Positions 24,226 to 35,521 of a stretch of DNA of 64,000 nt are shown here, in pieces. The stretch spans positions 3,445,001 to 3,509,000 of the forward strand of contig NC_087100.1 of assembly GCF_963855985.1 (NCBI RefSeq), given 5' to 3'. Every line of letters starts with the position of its first letter. Within the stretch, counting starts at the first letter, position 1. Both the position numbers and the translations under genes were made by a program. The notes under the pieces are model-generated. The model saw only the letters and a program-made list of their open reading frames with translations. It ran no database searches and had not been told where the DNA came from. The stretch comes from Ostrinia nubilalis (Eukaryota; Arthropoda; Insecta; Lepidoptera; Crambidae).

Positions 24226-24638
24226 ATATGTCGGTGACTTTGATTTCGTTTAAATACTTTTAAAATATTTTTTCGAACTGCAACTTGTCCGATAGGTTTG
24301 GACACTTGCAAGTAAATAAATAAAATATACATAAAATTATGGTACATACTAAGTCTTTGAAAATCTTAGGGCGATTTTTATCAATGTCCTTTGTCTGCTC
24401 GATTGCATTGATGGTAAGGAGCAATGGTATTATCTATAATATCATTGGTAAGGAGGGACTGTTCTAAATACATATTATGATAGTTGAGATGGTTGAGAAT
24501 ATTTCCGGGTCGATCGCTTCCACCTTCGGCCTAGATAGTACCTACCTACCTACTTATACGCCAAACTATCTTATGATTGTTATGCATTGTTAAGTAGGGT
24601 TATAATACCTATACCTAATTATGATTGTTATGCATTGT

Positions 24639-25251
24639 CTTAGATTAATAAAACCTAGATAGATAGTCAGTGCACGAAAGGTGAGGCAGTTTTTAGGAAG
24701 CCGGCACGGCTTACCCGTAAACGTCACATGAACTGTCAAAGTGAAAAATTGGTAAACACGTCCGACGAATTTTAATTATTAAAACGGTTTATGCTGTGAA
24801 AGGGTGTCTAAAATACATCAGAAAAACAAAAGAAAGTGACCAGTGTTACATTTCATAAGTAAGTACTACGATTCGACGCGTATTTTGCTTGAATTTGGCT
24901 TTCAAAAATTAAATACGGGAATGATACCAGTAACAAGAAAATTTATTTCCCAATTGTTCGCCGTACAAATACACTTCCTTTTTTATGAAATCGAGACTTT
25001 TTTAAGTCGATTTATCTTATTGTTATTCGGTAGGTACTTTGAATTCAATAAATAAGTAAGTACATGATGCGTTTTGTTTTTGTTAATTATAAAATAATTA
25101 AAAACGTATTAAAAATTTCCCTACTTTCGGGAAAATCGCCTTCACTGTCTACACTCCCCAACAAAATTGACACTAATGACATAAGATTTTTGCCTCACTC
25201 TTGACGAAGCGTTTGTATGAAGACTATCCATCTAGGTTTTATTAATCTAAG
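24639..25251. mobile_element. DNA transposon with 8-bp target duplication, THAP-like exon scrap
   Basis: Inverted ends of at least 20 bp (CTTAGATTAATAAAACCTAG and complement) continue with imperfect matching to GATAGTC. TGCATTGT flanks both sides (24631-24638, 25252-25259). A tandem copy of the target without the insertion lies next door (24571-24608), which fixes the boundaries. Near 24790-24860 the plus strand reads A-V-K-G-C-L-K-Y, reminiscent of the start of a THAP domain, but the first Cys and the frame are lost. An 8-bp duplication fits P-element or hAT superfamilies. Confidence 0.65.
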
Positions 25252-25259
25252 TGCATTGT

Positions 25260-26345
25260 AAGTAGGGTTATAAATAATTATAATTTACATAAGCAGCAGG
25301 TCGGTTATTTTTATTTAGGCAAATGTAATATTTTAAAAGACAATACGTACGATCAGATATTAAGATCAAAGATAAAGATTTCTGCTGTGAAAAAAAATAT
25401 AAAACAGCTAACTTCTATATCAAGTTCCAACGTCGCTATACGTACCTACCTACTTAATGCTACTGGATTATACGTTCATAGCTCAGAAGTTTAGTCCTTT
25501 TTCAGCAGTGTTTAGTAAGAATATTATTACAAATGGGCTTTTAGGGATTTTGTTCACATGGAATAAACGACAAAGTTCTTAGTTACTTATCCAATAGGTA
25601 GTAGTAACATATATGTAGAAAACAGGAACTTAGATGCCAACGAAAGAAAATAGGCTATCAAATGTTGTTTTGGGGACTTACCTTTATAAAAATATCACAT
25701 TTAAAAATTCATACCATTTGTTGTTATTTAAAAAACAATGTCAATTTTGACGATTAACTGAAAGTCTATTATCTATGAATATAGTAGCGATATATGGTAT
25801 CCAGCGGCAATGGCAGTGCAAAATTTTGACAATGACTGTAGTTATCATACTTCGAGTTTGTCCATGGAGACGGCAAAAGTCCTTTAGTTGGCCATAAAGT
25901 AAACTTAACGGAAAATGTTACTTAATTGATACCGAGGCGCAACCTGGAAGCATTGCTAAGTGTGCTCCTCGTTACTGGTTCATCGTTCGTCATCGTCATT
26001 GTTCGTAAAAACCGGGTCGCGGCAGGCAAATAATAAAATTAGTCTTATGTCTTCTCCCTTATTAACTTCGATGGATAAATAGCTAAACCTCCTTGCGCGT
26101 AACTGACGTTTGTTGGAAAACCGATTTTTTCAGGCCATCGGATTTTAATTTCAAAAGTCATTGACCAATCCCAGTTCATATAATAACTATTATGACGTTT
26201 TCTATTGGCCAAAAGATTTAACTCTCTAAAAATCCGCGTGCAACCATATCCTGCTTAAATATTGTGCACTTTATTCAGCACAGATTAAACAAGCTAAATG
26301 ACAAATAGAATAGATTGAAATGACAGATTGCACTTGAATTACCCT
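25260..26345. other. No gene seen
   Basis: AT-rich; no repeat ends or protein motifs recognised. Confidence 0.35.
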
Positions 26346-27596
26346 ACTGTCTGTCTGTCCCTATACAGTGTGAGTCACGTTAAAGTGTACATATGAAAAC
26401 AGATGAAACTAGACCTATTTTTATCGACAAAAAAGAGGTCAAAAAATTTTTGCGATTTTTTTTTAAATTTTTTATAGAATTTTTTTTCTTCCAATTACTA
26501 ATTGTAAAGAAAACGTAATAACTTTTAAACTAAGCGGTATATCCTGGTAAAATAAAAACAGTAATAATGCTAAATAACAGGCGATACTATAAAAATACAT
26601 AAAATACACAAAAAATGCCAACAAATAATAAAAAAAGATACTTTTTAAAAAAAATCTGCTTTTAAATTCGTGTTTTTTTGGTTATTTGATAAATTTCTCC
26701 AAAAAATGCCCCTATAACCGGTGGTTTTTATTACTTTGTATTATTCTCTATCGTATTACCTTCGTAAAACCAATAATCGCATATCTCTATTCCTATCACA
26801 ACGTTTGCAATGATCGTTTGAACTAAGCCTCTCCGGGCGCGCCATTCAACGCTTCGTTAACAACGAAACTGAAAATGGCTCTAGATTTGTAATTTTGATA
26901 AAGACAAGTTATATTTCAAATAAAAACAAAAGATTTCGAAGTAAAATAAGCATTTTAGTTAAAATTAAAATTTATCTCTACCTGTAGCGGAGAATAATGT
27001 TGTGGCAGGCTTTTGTTCAAACAATCATAGCAAATGTTGTGATAGGGACAGAGACATGCGATTTTTGGTTTTACAAAAATAATACGATAGAGAATAATAC
27101 AAAGTAATAAAAACCACCTGTTATAGGGGCATTTTTTGCAGAAATTTATCAAATAACCAAAGAAACACGAATTTAAAAGCAGATTTTTTTCAAAAAGTAT
27201 CATTTTTTATTATTTGTTGGCATTTTTTGTGTATTTTATGTATTTTTTAGTATTGCCTGTTATTTAGCATTATTACTGTTTTTATTTTATCAGGATATAC
27301 CGCTTAGTTTAAAAGTTATTACGTTTTCTTTACAATAAGTAATTGGAAGAAAAAAAAATCTATAAATTCTTTTTAAAAAAATCTCAAAAAATTTTTGACC
27401 TCTTTTTTGTCGATAAAAATAGGTCTAGTTTCATCTATTTTCATATGTACACTTTAACGTGACTCACACTGTATAAGCTTAGATCTTTAAAACTACGCAA
27501 TGGATTTTGATGCGGTTTTTTTTAATAGATAGAGTGATTTTAGAGGAAGTTTAATATGTATACTTAAGCGAGCGAAGCCGGGACGGGTTGCTAGTT
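26346..27596 (+). mobile_element. Family C element interrupted by a palindromic transposon
   Basis: CTACTGTCTGTCTGTCCCTA at 26344 resumes at 27474 with TCTTTAAAACTACGCAATGG and ends AGCGAAGCCGGGACGGGTTG then CTAGT, the family C layout. The 1.1-kb insertion separates the microsatellite from the body. Confidence 0.65.
26366..27471. mobile_element. 1.1-kb foldback element, TA target site
   Basis: The ends CAGTGTGAGTCACGTTAAAG and complement are bordered by TA on both sides. The arms are about 460 bp each (26366-26825 and 27011-27471) and near identical, with a spacer of about 185 bp. No transposase ORF remains; the minus ORF at 26955-27203 overlaps the right arm. CAGTG ends with TA suggest the Tc1/mariner superfamily, non-autonomous. 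Confidence 0.8.
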
Positions 27597-27702
27597 TTAT
27601 AATACTCGTGGTAGCCTAGAAGAAGATATTGCTTGAAATAGCGAAGACCACTAAAGCGGTCCCTTTCTTGCCCATCAAACACCAAGCCATCGTACTGCGT
27701 AA

Positions 27703-27966
27703 CAATAGGGTATTTGCCACCACCAATCAATTGACGTACTTTTTAAAATTGTCAAAACGAGACTCTCCCATATATTTTGTATGGCAATACAAGCAAGTGA
27801 CGTCACTATTTTGTCAACTCCATTTAACTACTTTTTCAATTACAATGCAACCAAAGTCTTAATTTACAGGTAATTTAAAATTAATTAAGTTATTAAGACC
27901 AGAATGACAGGCCTTTTTTAAAAAAATGTACTTTAGAATTGGGGAGTGGTCGCAAATACCCCATTG
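27703..27966. mobile_element. MITE with GGGTATTTGC ends
   Basis: CAATAGGGTATTTGCCACCA at the left pairs with GTGGTCGCAAATACCCCATTG at the right. The 264-bp interior has no coding motif. A superfamily is not assigned. Confidence 0.65.
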
Positions 27967-28446
27967 ATTTATCTATTGTGTCTTGATTCGCAGGATTTCT
28001 TCAAGTCCTTCCAACTTGTTAAACTTGGTTTTCGTATTACAAATCAAAGCTCAAAACTCGATTCGATCTCAGAGAGTCAGTCCTATGATTGGTATAATCA
28101 AAAGCCTCAATCTATGCTTGAAATTCAATCGAATTGAATTGTTTTTAATATTTTCAGCTCCTGTATGCCCTGAAAAATATTTTTGGCTTTCATGAGATTG
28201 GCTCGACTTTTTGTTAAGACACAGCTTAGACCGTCCATTAATCACGTGAGGTTTAAGCAGTTTTTTAAAGATTACGAGCCCTGAACCTTTGAATTCATTG
28301 AAAAAGAATTTTTGGTACCTAGTGCTTAGCATTTTTCCGAAAGATAAAGCTACTTATTCAAAACTAATCCTTAAATAAATTTATATTGGTACTTTGAGCT
28401 AACTTCTACAAGCAGCTATTTAATCCGGTCAAATGATTCGTGACAG

Positions 28447-28575
28447 TAAGGCTGGGTTACACCACCTTACTTTGACTGTAACTATGTATAACAATAACCG
28501 GTGTTTTTCGTATGGAGTTTAACAGATTTTTACGTACTTGTCAAAGTTAAAAGGAGATGGTGCAACCCAGCCCAA
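28447..28575. mobile_element. MITE family A, copy 3
   Basis: Ends TAAGGCTGGGTTACACCACC and GGTGCAACCCAGCCC; the centre has CCGGTGTTTTTCGTATGGAG. Confidence 0.85.
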
Positions 28576-29002
28576 CCCTAAAATATAAGTACATATTAAC
28601 TTACTAGTATTTTCAATTAAAGCCTATCTCAAGTCGAGCTCAAGATGTAGGTAAAGTAGGTATTCCAAATACGCGCTCTACCAAACGAGTCCGCCTCTAC
28701 CATGTCACCAGTAGTTATTTACACTCACGTCACGTTTTGTAGTAATCAATGGCTTTATTTATGTAAGCTCCAGTTTACAACCTTTGACGTTACATCTTAA
28801 CTTTAAAGCGGAATCTTGGTACAATACACACAGTACTTGGTTAGACCAGGCCTGTTCATCTCCGCGAGTTTACATCGAAAACAAAACACGCACGATGGCC
28901 CACCTACACCTACAGGATACTAATTCGACAAGGCCTCACATACGAGCGAACATTGACTCACGCACGCGTATTCTTGTGTATGATGGAAGAAAATAAAGAA
29001 AA

Positions 29003-29093
29003 TGGTGTACTGAATACTGTGCAGTATTTAACTGCCTAAATAATAATAAAAACACAGAATGTACTTTTTTAAGTTGCCTCAAGACACTGAGAG
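29003..29093 (+). pseudogene. THAP-domain exon remnant
   Basis: The plus strand reads W-C-T-E-Y-C-A-V-F-N-C-L-N-N-N-K-N-T-E-C-T-F, matching the start of a THAP zinc finger with its C-x4-C pair (codons at 29018 and 29033). A 1-bp frame change in the T-run at about 29066 is needed to reach F-K-L-P-Q-D-T-E-R, the usual continuation. The stretch ends at a donor-like GAG|GTAAAT (29094), where insect THAP genes often have an intron. No second exon with the C-x2-H half was recognised downstream. It may derive from a P-element-like or Harbinger-like transposon, or from a host THAP pseudogene. Confidence 0.6.
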
Positions 29094-29393
29094 GTAAATA
29101 AGTAGTTAATATTATTCATGATAATTCAGCTAAATCATGTATTTCCTCCGCCATTTTCCGCAGTTTGGCACCTCACGTCATATAATTTTACCGAAGTCAG
29201 CCCTATAGCTTCGGCTCAGTGCCGATCACTGACGTTTGTCAACAAAATGGTGCTTGACTCTTGAGACAGGCTAAATTACACCATATTGTTAATGACATTG
29301 AGCATACATTTTTTTAAATACCTTCGCGAAGTAAAACTTCTGTACGTAGTACTTATTATTATTCTGTGGTTAGACTTTTATTAATTAAAAATA

Positions 29394-29852
29394 CAGGGTG
29401 ACGATTGAGAAACTAATTTGGCCCAATGATTAACTGGTAAAGAATGCTAAAGTTGCATCAAGTTCGCCTTTTCTATTGTATTTATGTTTGCAATAAAGAT
29501 TTAAATAAATAAATAACTGTTATCGAAAGTAACAACTTCAAAAGGTGTCAATGCAACCAACCAACTCCATCTAAATCATTGAAAAAATTAGTCTAGACTG
29601 ATTTTTATGTAATTTAAAAAAAAATCGATATGATTCGTTTTATTACAAAATAGGTAGATATTGCTCACGATTTCATACGTATTTCATATAGCTATCTATG
29701 AATGTAATAAATAGTCACATAATGTATTGTCATTTGGGTAAAAAACTATAAAGCGTTCTCATAAATTTCGTCTAAAGGATACCAGAATTGTTGCACTCCA
29801 TGCAAAATAAAAAACACTATTTTTTTTTCAGAATATTAGCCATTACACCCTG
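29394..29852. mobile_element. TA-flanked element with short CAGGGTG ends
   Basis: CAGGGTGACGATTGAG at 29394 and CATTACACCCTG ending 29852, with TA on both outer sides. Only 7-8 bp of the ends are inverted. An AATAAAGATTTAAATAAATA stretch lies inside. The weak ends leave chance association possible. Confidence 0.45.
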
Positions 29853-30144
29853 TATACTCAATAATACTCATTTCATTCCGTTCGCTCAAAACTTTAAATA
29901 CCTACCTAGTTTCATTATTAGCTTTTAACTTTTGCGCGTAATAAAATTTAAACTTCATGCTTAATATTTGTTTTCAACTTTGTTTAACCTGAAGTGATAC
30001 AGCGGTCGAGAGCTTTAGCGTAAAGTGGCATTGAGCGATGAATTGAGTGTACTTAATACTTAATATTAATAGCACTTCATTATTAACTTGCTAGTAAAAA
30101 TTCGCCGTGTTACAAGTCGAACTCTAGGGCTAATGGTTCCATCC

Positions 30145-30320
30145 TACTAAATAATATAAAGGCGAAAGTTTGGATGTCTGGATGTATCGATGTTTGTTAC
30201 TCTTTCACGCAAAAACTACTGAACGGATTTTGTTGAAACTTTACATTATTATTGCTTATAACCCTGTGGCGGCATTAACATATAGGCTATAATTTATGAC
30301 GATATGTGACAAATAAATTT
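30145..30320 (+). mobile_element. Family C element, 3' truncated
   Basis: Begins CTACTAAATAATATAAAGGCG, contains TGTTTGTTACTCTTTCACGC and AACGGATTTTGTTGAAACTT, and lacks the CGGGCGG end. It is the reverse-complement counterpart of the copy at 58618-58772. Confidence 0.65.
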
Positions 30321-30423
30321 CAATAAATAAATAAGACGACTAAGTGCCATCTATCATCAGTGGTTAAAATCTACAGCGCTGGACAAACTGTTTTTGACAT
30401 TCGTAAATATTCATGCCGTGAAA

Positions 30424-30482
30424 CGCCATCTATCCTTGGGGGAGGCATTTGTCCAGCAGTGAGCGTCATTTGGCTGAAATGT
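30424..30482 (+). mobile_element. LINE 3' tail fragment
   Basis: GGGGGAGGCATTTGTCCAGC followed by AGTGAGCGTCATTTGGCTGA is the terminal coding and stop region of the LINE family seen at 12934-13125 and 38090-38275. It is diverged (GTGAGC for GTGGAC) and truncated. Confidence 0.6.
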
Positions 30483-30489
30483 ACGGAGC

Positions 30490-31295
30490 GAACGACCTGC
30501 AGAAGGTTGTATAAAGGGGAAGGGAAGGGAATGTCTGGGTGCGGACAACGCGGAACCAATTGCTGTAGAGTTCTTTGGGAAGGCCTATGTCTAGAACATC
30601 TTCATTTTGAAAGGGAAAGGAAAGCAAAAATACGTTAGATATTACCAATTTTCAGATCTAGATTAATATGACCTATACTATACACGCAGGTTTCTGTTAA
30701 TTTTCCTAGTTCAGGCACATGTATAATTTTACCCTTTGTGGCATACGATTAGCCTAGAGTTTAAACTGTCAAATAAATTATTCAACAAAATATTTATTTA
30801 TTTATTTTTTGATATATTTATTTTTATACACGCAGATTTTGATATACCTATGCGTTCCTGATAGAGACCGAACATGAAGAAATGATAGGTACCTATCCTA
30901 TATAGATTTCATTTCAGGTAGGTACATAACCCTAAAAAACATATTCCTTTTCTACAACATGTTATAACCCCCACGACTTCTTAGAATTATAGTTTATTAC
31001 CCTCTGGCAAATCATATGCCCTATTTTGTTTACCCTCACAAAATTATTCTCTTGTAACCGAATGCCAAAAATTACACAACACCCATTAATTATCGTTAGG
31101 ATCACAAAATACAGGGTGTCTCGTTATACTTATTAATCATCTTAGACGTGACTCAAGCAACGGGTAATTTACGGTATTTGCGTTTCATTCGGTAATTCGC
31201 CTCGCCTTAATATACCAAGATTGGAGGTTTTTCAAGATATAACGTACAGATAGCATATCAGACTATAGGTAGATAAGTATATTTTACTGTAAAAT
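30490..31295. other. No gene seen
   Basis: AT-rich. A lone TACAGGGTGTCTCG at 31110 looks like one end of a mariner-type MITE, but no partner end was found. Confidence 0.35.
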
Positions 31296-31637
31296 AATTG
31301 TAACTATCAAAACTTTAAAATGCTATGTATTTATAAGTGTTTTTTTAAAGCCTACTTGCAAAGATGAGTTGTGAATTTTTTTACCCGATTTTCTGTTGTC
31401 TTCATAACTCTTCTAAGCCTCTTTCTCGTATTTAGTTAAAATTAATGAATGTCTTAACTTATTTCAAATTGTAACTATCAAAACTTTAAAATGCTATGTA
31501 TTTATAAGTGTTTTTTTAAAGCCTACTTGCAAAGATGAGTTGTGAATTTTTTTACCCGATTTTCTGTTGTCTTCATAACTCTTCTAAGCCTCTTTCTCGT
31601 ATTTAGTTAAAATTAATGAATGTCTTAACTTATTTCA
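31296..31637 (+). repeat. Exact 171-bp tandem duplication
   Basis: 31296-31466 and 31467-31637 appear identical base for base, starting AATTGTAACTATCAAAAC and ending ATGTCTTAACTTATTTCA. Identity suggests a very recent duplication or an assembly artefact. Confidence 0.9.
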
Positions 31638-32012
31638 AAACCAATTAATAAAGTTACTAACTATTTACTGCTAAATAATCTAATTTACAAGCCTAGATAA
31701 TATAGTAAATCAGCTAAAAAAATCCTGAGAAATAAAACTTTACACAATATGCCACCGTCCGTATTTTTAAGTTCCATACCGCAACGCCGCTTTTTTCGAA
31801 TTTTCCACGCAGTTATTAAATTATTTTATTAATCAATCAGCCCAAACCCACTCGTGCGGCGAGAAAAGTTTGCTGAAACTAAATATTAATATTTTCAATA
31901 ACTTGATTGGTGTTTGTCAAAATGGAATTTGAATATTCAAGTGGCGGCCATTTATTTACTTGACACTTTATTGCGGATGAATTATAACTAGCCCAAAAGT
32001 AGTTTAATCATC

Positions 32013-32250
32013 ATCATCATCATAATTTTTTTCAGCCATAGGACGTCCACTGCTAAACATAGGCCTCAATGATTCCCACATCGCCCGGTTCGTAGCGGCC
32101 TGCATCCAGCGGCTTCCTGCTTACTTTGTGCTACCTTTATGAGTCACCTTATGGGTGGACGGGGACGGCCCACGCTGCGCTTTCCGATATGTGGTCTCCA
32201 CTCGAGCACTTTGTCCCATCGGCCGTCAGTTCTACGTATGTACTATGTGC
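32013..32250 (-). mobile_element. LINE 3' end, reverse orientation
   Basis: Begins with a CATCATCATCATCAT tail, then TTTCAGCCATAGGACGTCCA, and runs back through the GRP and LEWRP-equivalent coding parts. On the minus strand the order is normal (5' coding part, then stop, then trinucleotide tail), unlike the copy at 12934. Several frame changes show it is dead. Confidence 0.7.
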
Positions 32251-32259
32251 CCTGCCCAT

Positions 32260-34046
32260 TTTATGTACTTTAAATAGGTGCTATTCTAAAAGTATATTAG
32301 TGACTGACTGTACACATAAACAGCATTCAGCAAGACGTATTTTAATTCCCCCAAGTTAGATCAAACTCATTACGAATTCCACAAACAGCGGCTGAATATT
32401 TTCCTAAAGTTAAAAACAACCATGAACATTCGATTAGATTACGCATTACGCCCCTTGATCTTTAAAATATGTCGTTTCAGATTTTCATTAAAACTTTACG
32501 TGTCCTGCATTAAATAATTTTGCCGTTGGGGGTCATGTAATTACCTAAAAATGGGACGCCCACTTTGGGGCTTGTTTCGGAATTACCCTTGAACGTGACT
32601 TTTAAGTTAGCCAAGAGTGAATTGTGTTTACTTTTATCTTGGACGTCAGTAAAAATAACATAAATGTGCCGCTAAAGCGTGTTCTTAGCGCAAAGGGGAT
32701 ATGTGCTTCGATTCGGCATTTTTTATTTGAATATTAGTTAAATTACGAGGAATAAAATAAATATTGGAAAAAATCCTGGACAAATAAATCTTTTTTCGTG
32801 ACATATGGATTTCTAAGAGACTATTTTTATGATAGGAATACGCCTGGACAACAAGTTTTTCATCAAATTCAACCTATGAAAAGTTCGTTTTATTTTTCAA
32901 GTTAGAATGTAAATAGACAAAGCTGTAGAGTTTCCTAATAAATAAAGAGATACTTAGTATGAGGTGGTCCTGAGTTCAAATCATAAGACCAACTCAAGAA
33001 TGCTTAATTGTTTTTACCTACAGGAGGTAGAAAGGAAAAGAAAACGTACATTACAAGGATTGGGTTTCTTTCAGTGCTAAAAACGACTTTAATATTCGGA
33101 GGCAAACAACTCTTTTCGCTAATTGACTGACAATTACCGGGTGAAGCCCGTCAATTTGGCGCGAGGTCGGGACCACAAAATAATTTGAATGAGTAGGCGC
33201 ATAAAACGACATGATAAAATTTTAATGACAAGAAATACTTATTTAATATTTCCTTTACCTCTATTAGTTATAGACTAAGAGCTAGTGAACGCCAGACCTA
33301 CGTCATTTTATAAAAGCTGAAAGATTGTCAGCGTATGTGTATGGGAGCTATCCTAAAAAAACAGTCTGGCAAGGAGCTGGAACTGTCAAAACTGTCTGGC
33401 TGATGAGGAAATTATTTCAATTATTGCCCTAATATTCTATATAAAAATCAGCTTTTATGATATAACAGCCGGATTTTTATGAGAGGGTAAATTATGAAGT
33501 ACGCCGAGTGTAGTTCAAATCCTTCAGGTGCCTCTGATAAATTAGAGAAGATGTGCTCCGCAGTGAAGAAAAATAAGCCTTATGATACATACCGTAATTT
33601 TATCGTTAAGATACCATGAGCATTGTTTAAGACACAATATAGTTATTTATTTATTTATACCTTGCATTACCGAGACAACATGTTATGTAACATGACGTGC
33701 ACCTAACTTGTGAAGCGTAAAAAAATGCCGAGTACCTAGTTCAGAGCTGAAAAGTGAAAATTCGTATATTTTTTTACACATAATATAGCTTTTTTTAGGT
33801 AACAAGGTCATGTTGAATTCTAATAAACTGGAAATTCCACCACAATTAGTGTGTCATGTCCTACGCCTACTGTCTCTACATGTTTTGTACAAGAACTGCC
33901 TAATTTGGTCCACAAAGAAGCACAAACAACACGTTTTCAAACTGCTACGCTGATTTAGGGTCACGGATCCAGGGGCGTGGTGGACTATTTTTTTGTTTGG
34001 ACAATTAATATTTTGGGTTTTACGTAAGTTATGCCCATTTTCACCA
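32260..34046. other. No gene seen
   Basis: AT-rich. Weak inverted AAAAGCTGA / TCAGCTTTTATGA motifs lie at about 33312 and 33448, too short to call an element. Confidence 0.35.
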
Positions 34047-34128
34047 TCATTCCCTAATTTGTAAGTGACCCTATGGTAACACATAAGGAAGGTTGTTTTC
34101 ATAGGGGTCACTTAAAAATTAGGGATTG
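34047..34128. mobile_element. Small hairpin MITE
   Basis: ATCATTCCCTAATTTGTAAG plus TGACCCTATG pairs with CATAGGGGTCACTTAAAAAT then TAGGGATTGA around a 22-bp loop. Confidence 0.7.
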
Positions 34129-34138
34129 ACACTATTCT

Positions 34139-34250
34139 AAGGCTGAGTTGCACCATCTTACTTTAACTTTGACAAACGTCAAAAATCTGTTAAACTTCAT
34201 ACAAAAAGCACCGGTTATATTAGTTACGGTCAAAGTTAGATGGTGTAGAA
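34139..34250. mobile_element. MITE family A, copy 4 (right end lost)
   Basis: The left end AAGGCTGAGTTGCACCATCT and the core with CACCGGTTA are present. The right end stops after AAAGTTAGATGGTG without the terminal AGCCTTA. Confidence 0.8.
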
Positions 34251-35521
34251 TATAATTATTAAGTGCTAAAACATACAGAGCAAAAGTTTGTAAGTTTGTT
34301 TATAATAAATAACTGATTTTGGATTTACCAGTACAAACCTACATTATTCTTATGTGACCTAGATGATATTTTTGTATCACACACCAAAATTTACATTTAA
34401 TTCTCCAATCTAAACAAAATATATTTTTATATCATCAAGGTTTTTTGCTAAATACCGACCGTAATTTGACGAACAGCCAAAGGCTATATAAATACTACTA
34501 ATATTTTATTCTATTTGTACAGAGCGTAAACGTAACACATTAAAACAGAATAATAATTTGATTACAGCTCAACAAATACTTCAGTAGAAAACACAAATAA
34601 AGTGGAAAATTGTTTTACTTTTAGCCAATAAAAACAAGACTGTTAAATGTTAACAAAAACGTGACTGTAATGAGTATTAGTAAGTTTTCTATCATCCAAT
34701 GAATATACAGAATGAATTTGCTATGACTATCAAAATTTTTAGGAAAAATATGTACACACCGTTAACTACAAAGCTTAGTAGACCTATTGGTACGCGAAAA
34801 TCAGCCTTAACTTTCAATTTATAATTAGATTTTCAATAATATTTTGCGCGAAAAATACTACGATTAAAAAATAATTAAGATAAAGTTGTATTGTTAAATT
34901 GTCCTAAAGAGCTTAAAAAAAATGGAAACTGATTACAATGTAGATCTGGGAAATGAAATTAATATGAAGTGGTCGATTACTAATTGTGTACAATGAAAAT
35001 TATTTGTATAAATTAGTTCTTACAAAATCGCCAAATGCTCTTAAGGAGCCTTTACATGTCTCATTCATCAGTCAATTTAGTAAATAATATTCTGAGAGAC
35101 AATACAATCTACGAACCATTGAAATCTGTACTCCTACGCTGCGTCCACCTTGCTCGAGTATCCCATAGGTATTGTAGAGGTACAGGATTTGTGTCTATTG
35201 TTTCTACTACTGGATGTTGGAACCAACCGTATTTCATGATACAAACGTATTACATGGAAGGAAATTCTATTCTAACAGCTTCATGAACTCGAATTTCAAT
35301 TCAAATCCAAATCAAACTGTAGGGATTGAATAAATTAACCGTCTTGGTATTATGTACATGGATCTCACAACTTTTTACTACAGTATATTGTTGTAGTGTT
35401 TTATTTTTACAAGTTATGTTATTGATGGCATTAACGTTTCGTCGCTCATGTGATTTATTTGAATGTCCTTATAATATAGAAGTGTAAATACTTGGCATTT
35501 CCAATAAGTTATTCTTAATAT
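34251..35521. other. No gene seen
   Basis: An 83-codon plus ORF at 35035-35286 has no motif I recognise and no clear splice context. Confidence 0.35.

Noticed and set aside
31110..31130. Mariner-type MITE end (TACAGGGTGTCTCG)
   Set aside because: No matching inverted end was found nearby, so no element was called.
32940..33000. tRNA-like GAGTTCAAATCATAAG box B resemblance
   Set aside because: No matching A box or cloverleaf could be drawn around it.
35035..35286. 83-codon plus-strand ORF as a small gene
   Set aside because: No motif, no supporting splice or promoter context.
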